Source: Carex sylvatica (lineage: Eukaryota > Streptophyta > Magnoliopsida > Poales > Cyperaceae). Taken from it: a DNA stretch of 64,000 nucleotides. The notes under the pieces are model-generated. The model was given only the letters and a program-made list of their open reading frames with translations, was not told the origin of the DNA and made no database searches. Made by a program: the position numbers and the translations under genes. The DNA lies in the NCBI GenBank assembly GCA_964058845.1, contig CAXKVR010000082.1:1-64000 (forward strand), read 5' to 3'. Shown here piece by piece: positions 46,201 to 57,906 of the stretch (position 1 is its first letter; each line of letters begins with the position of its first letter).

Positions 46201-49200
46201 GAGAACAAGATGAACGGTTCCGATCGACCATTTGGACATTGAAAATATAAAAATGAGTTATAAGCATATGTGGGGATATGCTTATATAAGCATAGTAGCC
46301 AACCTCGGTGATAGAGTATCAAGTTACTTTAAGGGATTTTTGTTATATTATTTTGCAAACACTACAAAATCATGGGTGTTGAGAAAAATGGCTGTATAAT
46401 TTTTTTCAGCTTTTGCAAAAGAAAGAAAAAAAAGATTTTTTGTTGAACTATTGCTCTACGTTAGGAGTCAAGCATGTTCTGTTACTCTAGCTAACAAGGC
46501 AGGGTTATTATCCTAATATGGACCATTGTGATCTAAAATGGATGGTCCAAACTCCGGATTGGACACAAGTTTGTCGTATAGGTCATGTTTGGTTGTGGAG
46601 TAAAGTTAATGAGGATTAAATGACTTGCTCCATCTTACTCCACATATTTTACATCTTGTTTGGTAGTATGACTTATGGCTTAAATTAATCTGCCTAGAGG
46701 AGTAAAGTGTTGGAAACTGAGCCTCTGCCTATGACAGTGGGCCCTACAGGTGGAGTAAGTGTGGAGTAATTTAATCCACTGAATAGGCGGAGTAACTTAC
46801 TCCAGATTAACCCACCTCTTACTCCATCTTACTCTTCTTTTACTTCTCATTTGACTACTTAAGTGTGGAGTAAGGGGTTTACTCCACCTCTTTACTCCAC
46901 AACCAAACATGGCCATAGGGGGTATTTAATCTGACTGGTTCATAAATAAATGATCTGAACTTTCTAATCTAAAAGTGATGGTCCATATTGAGATAGCAGT
47001 ATCCTGCTTTTTAGGATATACAGCTGCATATATGCTCCTGCAGTAAACATACTACGAGCATAATATATGTTTTGTTTTATTTCAGACCCCTCCAATAATA
47101 CCGTTTCACTGACCCCACCTCTGGTTTTTTCAATCAATTCTTCTGACCCGATATCTGCATGTGCACTGTACCATGATAAGGGGCCTCACCCATGGCTCCG
47201 TACCACAAGCACTGATGCTTGGCTCTCTACTGGCATGACTGAACCTATAGATTCGACCGACTTATCAACCAACAGTGGCGATGTGTATTGCATAGTCACT
47301 TATGAGAGTGGCAAGCTTGAAATATTTGACGTTCCAGGTTTCAAATCAGTTTACTCAGTCGAAAATTTTATTTCCGGGAAGAACCATCTGTCTGACACGT
47401 GTAAAAGTAATATTGTGAAAGAAGAAACAGGACATGGATTGAAGGTAGTTGAAGTTGCAATGCATAGATGGCCGGGTCGTTACAGCCGGCCATACCTTTT
47501 TGGAGTACTAAATGATGGTACACTATTGTGTTACCGCACTTACTTTTACGAGGCAACCGACAATGCAAGAGGAGATATGACTACCGATGCAACTGGTGAT
47601 GTCAACACAATAGGACATGGTATCCGGCTCAGGAACTTGAGGTTTGTGAGGGTCCAGGTGGACAGTGGTATAAGGGAAGAGGAGACCAGTGATATTGTAC
47701 ATAGGCCAAGAATTACTGTATTTAATAATGTGGGAGGGTATCAGGGTTTTTTCCTTAATGGTTCAAGGCCAGCATGGATTATGGCATGTAGAGAGCGGCT
47801 TCGGATGCACCCGCAGGTTTTCTTTCCTTTAAGTTGTTTCCTGCTAAATTTGTTTGTTCCTGCTAATTTCTAGTTAGCTTCATCATGTTAATATTTGAAT
47901 CTGTTGCAGTTTTGTGATGGTGCAGTTGTTGCTTTTACTATTCTCCACAATGTGAATTGCAACCATGGATTTATCTGTGTGACATCTCAGGTACACTAAT
48001 TATGAAATTATTGTAACTTCTGTAACTAAGATTTAAATGTGTTTCATCATGCACCTCAATTTCTTTTTTTGGTTTTCCTTGTGCGTGCTCTGCATGATAA
48101 GAAAATTCAACCAATTCCACCCATATAAAATGCTAATGCTCAATAAAAAGAAGGTCAAGTGCGACGCTCTTGAAATATAATTAAACTAAAGTTCTCTATG
48201 GATCTTTGGTTCTTCCTTTTCTGATATATTGATAATAATATTTGGAACTCTTTTTTTTTTGTAGGGTTTCTTGAAGATCTGTCAGTTGCCTGCTGCATTT
48301 AACTATGATAACTATTGGCCAGTTCAGAAGGTAAAGTCTGCTGCTTTAATTAGGACACATGCATATAGTTTCGTTAAACTTTATATTTTGATTATGGAAC
48401 CATATAATTTTGCATAAACCCCCTGCGATTCAGCAATGTGGCTACTTTTAAGTGTAGCTGTTGTAGCTATGACAGTATTGGTAGTCTTCCTAATAAACTG
48501 GAGCTAATAGGTTATATACATAGCCATCTACTATTGTTGGGTAATTGCACCAAATAGGCGCGGGTCCAGGTGAGTATAGACTCAAATAATCCCTACAACA
48601 CCACAACTGTAGTATAGGCCTCTGATATGATTTAGGATGAGCTTATGGAATCAAAACTGTACTAAACAAAATTATCATGTATATTACCCAACACTACCAT
48701 AGTAACATGGTTTTCAATTGAAATGCTGATAATCCAAGGTTGTCAATACAAGAGGCCTTGCAAATGAGGGTGCTTCTGCCTTTTAACTCTTTATAACTGC
48801 TGTTTGATTTGTTCTAAACAAAATTTTGCAGATTCCTTTGCATGGAACTCCACATCAGGTCGCATACCATGCTGAAAGGAATCTTTACCCAACCATTGTA
48901 TCTGTTCCAGTAAGCACTATTGTCTTTTTTTGTGGAGCATGTAATGTGTCCTACTTTATTTTCATGGCACGGTAACATATTATTGTATGGCTTATTGACT
49001 ACTCCCAGCCCTCTCATGGAAATGGAGCACTCAAAAAAGGTGAAAATAACGAAAGAGAAAGAGATAACCCAACAAAGTTAAATAATGCAAAGGAACTTCA
49101 TGTAGAAAAAAGAACTCCAAAAATTATACAAGGATATACTAGAGCCATTTTACTTGTCACTTCATCTGACTGTTAGTCTATATTGGTAGGTAATTCGGCA

Positions 49201-52200
49201 GCTGAGTCAGCTATTGTCTTCCATGGCTGACCAGGAGATGGGTCAACAAATGGATATGACCATGAATCCAGACGACATGCAAAAGACGTATACTATCGAA
49301 GAATTTGAGGTCCGAGTACTCGAGCCAGAGAAAGCTGGTGGTAGGTGGGAAACAAAGGCCACCATACCTATGCAGAACTTCGAGCATGCTTTAACTGTCC
49401 GCACGGTCACCTTACATGTAAGTTGTACTAAATTTAGAAATATGCGAAAGCCCCTAAATTATATCTTCGCTGCAAAGGATCTCCTACATTATTTAAAATT
49501 TCTAAAAGCTCGGACTTGTGAGGAAATTTTTAAAAATGGCCCCTGCTGTTATTTATCCTGTTCAACAGAGCTACCAGCTCATAATCCTTGAATATTCTTA
49601 CCTTAAAAATTTAACATCCCTAATAACTTTATACAAGATAAAGCTGCTTCCTTCTTGCTTTTCATATTTTGATGATTTTGAAATTTTTATGGTCAAGTCC
49701 TTGTTCAAATCTTATCTAGGTTTAGTTGTTAGGTCAGTTAATTAATGAGCCAAAAATGAGTCCAAATTTGAATATGTTTGTCCAGATTTTTGTTCTGAAA
49801 ACGATTGATTTAGCTGTAATGTCTATTTGTTTCCAAAAGTTTGTGTTGATTTATTTTGTTTAATTCCGATTTTGATAGGCAGTTTCTAGTTGCAAGTTTT
49901 GTCATCTTTTTTAAGGAGTCGAATACTATATGCAATTGAATGAATCAGAATGAATTGATTCTGAGTGTTTTTCTTTGGGGTAATTTTCTTTTCTTCTCTT
50001 TGTCATCTCTTTGTCATCTCTTTGATCTTTGATATCTTTCTCCCTACCCACTTTCTTTCTCTTGCCAAGCTTTAGCCCTAGCCATCCTTGAAAACACTTG
50101 CATCAATTGTTATATTTTCCTGTTACTCTGAGAATTGAAGGCACTAAGACAGTCAATGTGCTAAAGTAAAATTATTACAAATTAGATATGCACATCTAAA
50201 ATCACAGGAGGCATGCGGATCTTTTGTATTTTCTTTAAAATTATACCATATTAAAAATTCTCAAACCAAATAATTTCATTCTGGATTTGACACCAAAGGA
50301 ATGGAGATGAGAGCTTGCGGTTGATGTTTAAAGGGCGTTAATGATATTTCTAACTTCTGTTTTTGTACAACTCAATCATAATTGAAGTTACTGGCTGGGG
50401 CCATCTTTATGCTTTCCTAAAGAATAGACTATAGAGTCTTTGCAATTTCTGTCTTACAAGTTCTTGTCATTATTAAAGCATAGTGGTGGATCTTTGCAAA
50501 TTGCTCTTTTTTAGGAGACTTTCGGTGTTAAGGCATAACTAATGCTTATTGAAAAGAAACACTAATGATATACAATCTTTTTCACCAATCTCAGAATACA
50601 ACAACAAAGGAGAATGAAACCCTAATGGCTGTGGGAACTGCTTATGTTCAAGGGGAGGACGTGCCTGGCCGAGGGAGAGTGCTCCTTTTCTCATTTGCTA
50701 GCAGCTCTGAACCATCCCAGAATGTGGTATGTAAAAATAATAATAACTAAGAATCCCCTAAGAGATGATATTTTTTTATTTAGCATTTTTGTTGTTCTGC
50801 GTAGCTGAATCTAAATTTCTTTTACTTCATTTAATACTTTAGGTATCAGAGATATTTTCAAGGGAGCTTAAGGGTGCAGTTTCAGCTGTAGCATCTCTTC
50901 AAGGGCATTTACTGATAGCATCTGGTCCAAAAATTACGCTAAACAAATGGACAGGATCAGAGCTCATGGGTGTTGCCTTTTACGATGCGCCTCTTCATGT
51001 TGTTAGCCTCAATATTGTGAGTTTTTTTTTCTTTTTTTTCTTTTGTTCCCTTTCTCTAGCTGTTCTCGAGCTATAATCAACCAAGTATCCATAACTAAGA
51101 TATCTATCTGTAAGTACCTATCTGGTCGAACAATTCCTTATGTGATGTTATTGGGAGCCAGTGAGGCTCCTGAATTCATAGCTCTTGTATTCCAGAAAAA
51201 AAGCTCTTAATTTTTGGGGAATGCCTCATAATGTATGTGCTAGGGCAAGCTTTGTTTCATTATATAGATTGTTTTTTTATTTTTGTCAACTAAGATGTAT
51301 TTGCTTTTTTTTTTTTTTCATATTATTGAGCGACTAATTATATTGAAGTTGTTATTATTAGAAATTTTGTGTTATACAAGTACTTCTGGCCACTGATTTA
51401 AACTGTCCTGTTAGGTAAAGAACTTTGTCTTGTTTGGAGACATACATAAGAGCATATTCTTCCTCAATTGGAAAGAACAAGGAGCCCAGTTGAGCATGCT
51501 GGCTAAAGATTTTGGGTCTCTTGATTGTTATGCCACTGAGTTCTTGATCGACGGGAGTACTCTCAGCCTAGTTGTATCAGATGCCCAGAAAAATATCCAG
51601 GTCATTTTGGCAGTTTTTTAAAACTAATGCTTTCAGGAGATTCTTTTTTATGTTAGTAGGTGCTTGATATTGTTATTAGCTTTTTTGAAACTGAAAGCAC
51701 ATTTTTATATATAAATAAAAAAAGAACTTCTGCAGTGTGCTTTTTTATACTAAAATGTAACTTTTGCAACTTACAATGCACTCACATGTTATGGTGCCTT
51801 CATGCTGGCTTTATTAATCATTCTTTCTTCATAGAATAATGTAAACTCTGCAGCCTATTGACCAATCTGTCAAATAATTTTGCTTACAAATAAGTCCTCT
51901 CCGTCCATTGGTGTAGATCTTCTATTATGCACCGAAGACAATGGAAAGCTGGAAAGGCCAGAAGCTCCTTTCGCGAGCTGAGTTCCATGCTGGCGTCCAC
52001 ATCACAAAGTTCCTGCGCCTACAAATGCTTGCTGGAGCAGGGCCCACAGCTGAGAAGACCAATCGATTTGCACTCTTGTTCAGCACCTTGGATGGTAGCC
52101 TGGGTTGTGTGGCCCCACTTGATGAGTTCACCTTCAAACGACTCCAGTTGTTGCAGAAAAAGTTGGTCGATGTGGTCCCACATGTATGTGGCTTGAACCC

Positions 52201-52689
52201 AAGGGCTTTCAGGCAGTTCCGTTCTGATGGGAGGGGCCACCGTCCTGGACCAGATAGTCTGCTAGACTTTGAGCTCCTTTCACAGTAAGTCTTATTATTT
52301 GTCGTTGTAACATCTGAGTTCGCTTTTTTAATGGAGGATATGGGTTTGTGCTCGCTTTGGTCTTGCATACTGTAGTTGAATGTCCATAATTTTTGAAAAG
52401 AATTGCATTAATTTGTACCATTGCTCCTTTTACCAGTCTAGTCCAGTATGGGCACTCGGCAGTATTGGTTGAATTGATATTATATAGTTTTGGAATAGAT
52501 TACCTGGAGTTTGATTTCTTGCTGTTCTGTGCATGACAATGCCTTTTTATTATTTTTTTCTTTCTTATTTGTAGTTATGAGATGCTGTCCCTGGAGGAGC
52601 AGATAGAAGTCGCAGTGCAGATTAAATCTACGAGATCCCAAATTCTTTCCAACCTGAATGATCTTACTGTTGGCACAAGTTTCCTTTGA
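40296..52689 (+). CDS. CPSF160: Cleavage and polyadenylation specificity factor 160-kDa subunit
   Basis: Largest subunit of the nuclear CPSF complex; with WDR33 and CPSF30 it scaffolds AAUAAA recognition in mRNA 3'-end formation. I place 26 exons: 40296-40549, 40905-41054, 41281-41434, 41519-41654, 41783-41928, 42221-42316, 42409-42461, 42590-42721, 42850-42901, 43460-43570, 43657-43791, 44059-44187, 44415-44492, 44649-44792, 44920-45014, 45254-45450, 47086-47816, 47910-47990, 48265-48330, 48832-48909, 49190-49417, 50595-50726, 50843-51016, 51415-51600, 51917-52284, 52575-52689. Phases all agree, giving 1406 residues (Arabidopsis CPSF160 is about 1440). Landmarks: [58 protein letters not shown], and the C-terminal CPSF_A region with [14 protein letters not shown] and the end LTVGTSFL. 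Start chosen at MSYAAFKM, matching plant orthologues, not the ATG 72 bases upstream. Intron 8 has a GC donor; intron 16 holds two MITEs. Confidence 0.96.
41939..42168. repeat. 114-bp tandem duplication in CPSF160 intron 5
   Basis: The text from acctgagaagcctctttaat to gttaataattaccttaatgc occurs twice, offset by 114 bases (aggcctaagatt at 41976 and 42090). Each copy contains a pyrimidine tract plus ttttag that resembles a 3' splice site, but exon 6 begins further on at 42221. Confidence 0.9.
45878..46306. mobile_element. Complete foldback MITE with GAGGTTGG ends, 429 bp
   Basis: Almost fully self-complementary: both arms run gaggttggctactatgcttat through gtccaaatggtcgatcgga to a central stem gatccaacggtggc. 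It is flanked by the perfect 10-base duplication ggtgatagag (45868-45877 and 46307-46316). A 9-11 bp duplication suggests mobilisation by a Mutator-like transposase. It sits in CPSF160 intron 16. Related decayed copies lie at 1-290, 778-985 and 1696-1949. Confidence 0.9.
46581..46914. mobile_element. Tourist/Harbinger-like MITE, 334 bp
   Basis: The ends ggtcatgtttggttgtggag and ctccacaaccaaacatggcc are inverted repeats with one mismatch. The flanking ata on both sides is a possible 3-base duplication. The body repeats the word gtggagtaa many times. It is the second MITE in CPSF160 intron 16. Confidence 0.7.
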
Positions 52690-55511
52690 AGATTCTTCTG
52701 GTGAAGAGTTCTTTCTGACCAAAGTGCACCAAAGGGACAAGACAAAGACACCCACTGTGTAGACCTATCTGCAATAAGAACCAATGGTTTCTTGTTTTTA
52801 TTGAAGGCTGATACATCACTCATATCTAACATTAGCAATAACCCTTGTTAGAAAACAACATATCAAAATGGATTCAAATTTACCCCCTCCAATGAGCCTT
52901 CCAACACATTCTTTTTATCAATCTCAAGTCTGCATACTTGTCTTATGGCCGGAAAAATAAAATGACATTCTTTCTGCTAAAAATGAAGTGTTCAAGTTGT
53001 TGAAAAAGAGAAATATATAGAGACAATTTACTGTTAGATTGTCTTTTTGTATTATGCTAGAAAGGTTTCTCTTCTTTTTTTAAAAGTTTCGCAGAAGCTG
53101 TCAAGTCCTGAGAGGGCCTTGAACTCTCCACCTTTGAGTAACTGTTCTACTGCTCCATCTCGCATCATGCTAGAAAGGTTCAGGTGAGTAATTCTTTGTT
53201 GCCAAAAAAAATGATTGTTTAGATTATTGGTGCAACTGAGCTAAAATCGAATTTTGTATACTATGATGAGCTAGAATATGCTTGAGGTGTAAGATATCGT
53301 GATTATGGTTGATTTAATGAGTGTCTGCAATTTGTAACGTAGAAATTAGCCAATGTAGACATTTTCGAATTTTCAGATTAAATTAAATGTGCTTTGATTA
53401 TATGCAGTGTGATAGATAGGTTGATGTTGCCTTGACCACACGTGATGTAATAAAAAGAGATCCTTCACTGTTAATTATTCTTTTAATACTTTAAATTAGT
53501 TTATAGAAAAAATAAAATAAAAAGATGCTAAAAAAATAAAAACTACTGCAAATAAATTAAATTAAAGAAATGATTTTGAAAAAATTGGTCACTTGATGTG
53601 ACTGGATTAGTTTGTGTGACGTAACGTGTCATCTTCAGTCAAAAAAAAGTACTTCACACGACACATGGGTCATGTCATGTGACAGATACGTGATTTGACG
53701 TGCTGAAACAGAATCGATAACAAGACTAATTTCATTCCCTAATTGTTGTACAGTCTAACGAATGCCAAAAGTTGTTTCAAATTCCTAGTTTTGATATGTG
53801 TGCGCATATTTAAAATGCATAGTTCACAAAGAAAAAATTCTAAAATTCTTTTGACTCTAATGTTACACGTGCATGAATTCAAATGCACCCTTATTTAGTC
53901 AAGAATACACGCTTTTAAGTGTCTAGACGCTCATCAAGAGTAGAAATATTTATGTGAACTTTCAGTTTTAACAACAACGTACACTTTTAACAATTTTGGA
54001 AAGATTGATCTGATTTGTCATTTTTGAAAAGATGGTAGAACTTGTTTTGTCTGAAACACATTAAAGAACAAGTTGGAGTAAAATATCGAGGGTCTAATAC
54101 AATAATCTTATCTTTCTTGAATTCCATTAAATTACGGAAAAACAGCAAAAGATAAAGAGGAAGAGATGTTTATATTGAAAGGTACAGAGTCTCTTACCAT
54201 GAAGATTCAAGATCAGATTTCGTTAGGAACTAAATTGGAACTTTAATTTGGAAGGTGTGTGTACTTGCAGCTTTTATGAATTTAGCAAGTCATTTTTGTT
54301 CATTCTATTTTCTTTGAATACCATGATACCATCCTAAACTTTCTCCAGAAAAAAATTGGTACAGTCGAGCAACTAAAATGAGCAGAATTGGAAGTTTCCT
54401 AATGCACTTGACAGTCAGAGCTAACATTTTTTTTTTCTCGTCGTTTCATTCGACAGGCTGCAACTCGTGCAATAATTGGCTGCTTCTGGTTGTTGGTTGT
54501 GTAACAGGGAATCTAATTAAACAAGCACATGGACTAATCTGGATTCCTTGCGGCCTGCTCATACTGTAGCAACCGTGCAACATGGGTTTATACGAAATTC
54601 ATTTGATAACGATCATAATGATAAATAAATAGTTTGGGTTTGATTCGGCGGAGTCAATAAGTTCATGATTCAGGTATAATTCAGTATAACAAAGAAGCAA
54701 AAAAAAAAAAAAATGATACTAGAAAAATAATTAATTTTTTTTGGCTTTTTCTCGCAAATAATTAGTGACGTTTTATTCGCGTATAAAACATATTATATGT
54801 TTTTTGTGTGTTTTATTCAGAGTTCAGTCAGAAAACGTCAAAAAAACGAATAAAATACAAGTAATTCACGAATTAAACGTAAATTATACGACTATGATAA
54901 CAATTTCAGACTGGACAAGAAATACATAGTAAAGCTCTGTAACTATTGCACGAAACCTTAATAATTTGATGAACATGCATGTATCTGTCCATTTATGTTA
55001 GCACATCACAATTTTCTAATTCAAGATAAAGTGGTATCGTAAAATCATAGTTATAACTTAAGAATTTGGAAATAATTTGATGAGTTCTAAAATTCGTGGT
55101 TTGATTGTAATATAAATATAATTCAAGAATAATTAATTATTTTATAACACAAATAAAATATCAAAATAATTAAAGAACTTACAAAATTTTGAAGAGATAC
55201 TAAAAGATAATAATAATTAGATATATAATATGGATATTATTTCGTTATAGTTAAAATGATCATGACCCGCTTCGCAGATGGCAACGTGGTCACACTGGAA
55301 ACCTAAACTTCACATGGCGTACCTACCATAGAATCACTATCCAGTCTACTACAGCTTCCCTCGTACTTAGCTGCTGGTTTCCTTCCTCTCAATTTCTCTT
55401 TCCAATTTGCCATTTCATTAACCCTTGTTATTGTTCCCAAACCAATCAAAACCTCATTAATCACATTACATGTAGTTCCCAAGCTCCAGTTGAGGTCAGA
55501 GGCAACTCACA
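52690..55511. other. CPSF160 3' flank and intergenic DNA
   Basis: Likely 3' untranslated sequence up to about 52960 (aataaaatgac at 52954). 53080-53170 matches a dispersed repeat also seen at 60970-61070 (cgcagaagctg, gaactctccacctttgag against the gaactatcgatctttgaa text). 53430-53720 is ACGTG-rich. 54600-55250 is very AT-rich. No gene recognised. Confidence 0.5.
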
Positions 55512-56124
55512 ATGAAGGAAATGAAGCTCTTTCTCCTAAAACTGAAAGCTTTGAGCAAGAAAGCAACCACTAAATTCAACCAGCTCTCCTCTTCGATTAT
55601 CGCATCCATGGATATGCAAGCTCAGCTCAAGGTTGTGTTCGACCTAATTGACTCCAATGGAGATGGAAAAATTTCGCCAATTGAGTTACGAGATGTCATG
55701 ATTCGGCTTGGACAGGACAAGTCCACATTGAAAGGAGAGATTGAAGGTAAAATTCAGTCTAAATTTTTTTTACCATGCAAACATGTATGTAAATGACATG
55801 ATAAGATTTGACATGACAGGCATGGTTAAGGAGCTAGATCTAAATGGTGATGGTGAAATAGACTTCATCGAATTCACACAGGCAGTGACGGGAGGAGGGC
55901 CCACAGATTATGATGAAGCATTGGTCGAGGCATTTGAGGTATTTGATAAGGATAAAAATGGTCTCATATCAGCAAAAGAGCTTAGAAGAGTGCTTGTAGG
56001 ACTTGGGTATAGTAAATGTAGCCTGACAGAGTGTAGGCGAATGATAAGAGGAGTAGATACGAATGGAGATGGTATGGTTGATTTCAAAGAGTTCAAGTCA
56101 ATGATGAGCTTTCTAAAGGAGTAA
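55512..56124 (+). CDS. Calmodulin-like EF-hand calcium sensor
   Basis: Two exons, 55512-55746 and 55820-56124, with a 73-bp GT-AG intron; 179 residues. Four canonical EF-hand loops are seen at about residues 47-58 (DSNGDGKISPIE), 85-96 (DLNGDGEIDFIE), 121-132 (DKDKNGLISAKE) and 158-169 (DTNGDGMVDFKE), each with acidic residues at loop positions 1 and 12, so all four should bind calcium. The N-terminus (MKEMKLFLLKLKALSKKATT) is a basic extension not found in calmodulin. Predicted role: a calcium-dependent switch acting on unknown targets. It is convergent with the WD40 gene, 186 bp apart. Calmodulin is excluded by the extension and divergent linker; the exact CML number was not assigned. Confidence 0.93.
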
Positions 56125-56310
56125 TAAAGTAGAGAGATTATGTTAATAGTGAAGAAATATTGAGATTTGAACAAATTGTAATTAGTAAAAATTGATTTGA
56201 GTTTTTTTTTTTCCCTGTTAATAACAAACAGAAATTTGCAGAGGCCTCTAGTAGATATTATTGTTACCTATTTGGCACAATGAACAAGGATACCAAACAA
56301 AAAAAGGATC

Positions 56311-57906
56311 TCATTCAAATATAGCAACTTCACCTTTCCAACTACATGAAGCTGTCACATTATGTCTTGTTGGATGATACACAACATCAATGCAAGGCTC
56401 TTCAAAAGCCTTAAGTTTACCTAAGAATTTACAAGACTTGTACTCGTAAAAATACAAATAACCATCTGAAGAACCAGAGGCAAGTTCTTTCCCGTCCGAA
56501 GAAAAGTTGCATTTTACTGGGAAACCAGAAACCCCATGATTTTCGTACCTTTTATACTTGTCTAATCTGAAGGGTCGTGTTGCTCCAAATTTGGCTATGT
56601 AATTACCATTTGACTGTGCAACAAAGATGGGATCATATGGATGGTACCTTATGCATGGGCATGTGTATGCCTCGGTATAAACCTGAAAGAAAGAAAAGGG
56701 GTAAAAAAGTCAATTCTAGCCATTTTAAGATCTCTGAATGGTAAGCAAGATACTGCGGTTAGTGAGCTACAGTAATCTGATCTCAAATACTAAACACAAG
56801 AACAAGTAGGGATAGAACTGTGAAATATGTTTACTAACCATACATACTGGCATAATACCTGACAGTCGTGCTACCAAAACCCAGACTAAAATTCATGTCA
56901 AGTACTTACCTGATTCGATAGAGGAACCTGCCGTAGAACATCCCAGACAACAATACAATTCTCACTGATTCTACTTTTTGATTCATCACTAGAGGAAACA
57001 AACTGTTTTCCACCTCTACAAAACTCCAAATCAAGTATCGGCCCAAGACCCTTCAAGTACTCCTTAACCACAGATCCATTTCTGATATCCCAAAGCCTAA
57101 TTGACCCACCAGACCCTCCCGATAGAAACAGGTTTGAGTCGCTGGGGCAAAATCTTATGGTCTCCACGAATTGATCTTCCTTGAATGATCTGATTTCCTT
57201 GCCATTTTCTACATCCACAAGCCGTGTGGCACGGTCAAAGCCGCAAGAGAGCACTGAGAAGCCCTGTGGAGCCCACTTTATGTCCTTGACTGCCGCATCA
57301 TGGAACTTCAAAATCCGTGCCTTCGGCTGTTTAGTGTTCCATACATTCCATATGATTACAATTTGGTCCATCCCAGCTGACGCAAGAAGATGGTCTGGAA
57401 TTTTTTTTTTTTTTTAAATTATATATACAATAAGGTCATAAAACAACTGGAAATGTCAAAATTCAACAGAATTAAATACAAAAAAGTTGAAGTAACTTGC
57501 CATAGTTGTTTGACCACTGCACAGAATTGACAGCCTTTGTGTGACCAGCCAATTTGACAGAGAGACTAGTAGGCAGTTTGTTACTACTAGATGCATATTT
57601 TCCTTGGCTCTTCAATGATGCCAAAGCCTCAAATCTAATGGCTGAGGTGGAAGAAGATTCCTTGGAGGAGGCAGAGAGGTTGTCTGTCTCTCTTTCGCGC
57701 TTGGAGATGTATCTCCCCGGGAGAAGGGGAGGAGGGGGGAAGCGGTGGGGCTGGTCTGCCAGAGACAGAGAGGGGGGTGGAATGAAGTTGTACTGAGGAG
57801 GGGAAATGTGGGATCTGTGTCTCTTGGGAGGTGGGATTGAGTAGGCTTCGCTCTCGGCTTCTTCGTCGTCGGAAGAGGCTCCATACGCTACGGAGAGGAG
57901 GTCCAT
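56311..57906 (-). CDS. WD40-repeat protein, WDR25-like
   Basis: Three exons on the minus strand: 57906-57501, 57394-56910 and 56682-56311; 420 residues. The N-terminal about 130 residues are acidic then Pro-rich and low-complexity (MDLLSVAYGASSDDEEAE, IPPPKRHRSH). The C-terminal two thirds form WD40 repeats: LAGHTKAVNSVQWS, DQIVIIWNVW, DAAVKDIKWAPQG, GGSGGSIRLWDIRNG, ENCIVVWDVLRQVP, ending WKGEVAIFE. This matches WDR25-type proteins of plants and animals; WD40 propellers act as protein-binding scaffolds, and a link to RNA processing is suspected but unproven. Intron 1 uses a GC donor (g|gcaagt). An in-frame ATG 135 bases upstream is not used in the family. It is convergent with the calmodulin-like gene. 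Confidence 0.92.

Noticed and set aside
54378..54569. 63-codon frame with Cys/Trp-rich composition
   Set aside because: No start context, no family match and no splice-compatible continuation.
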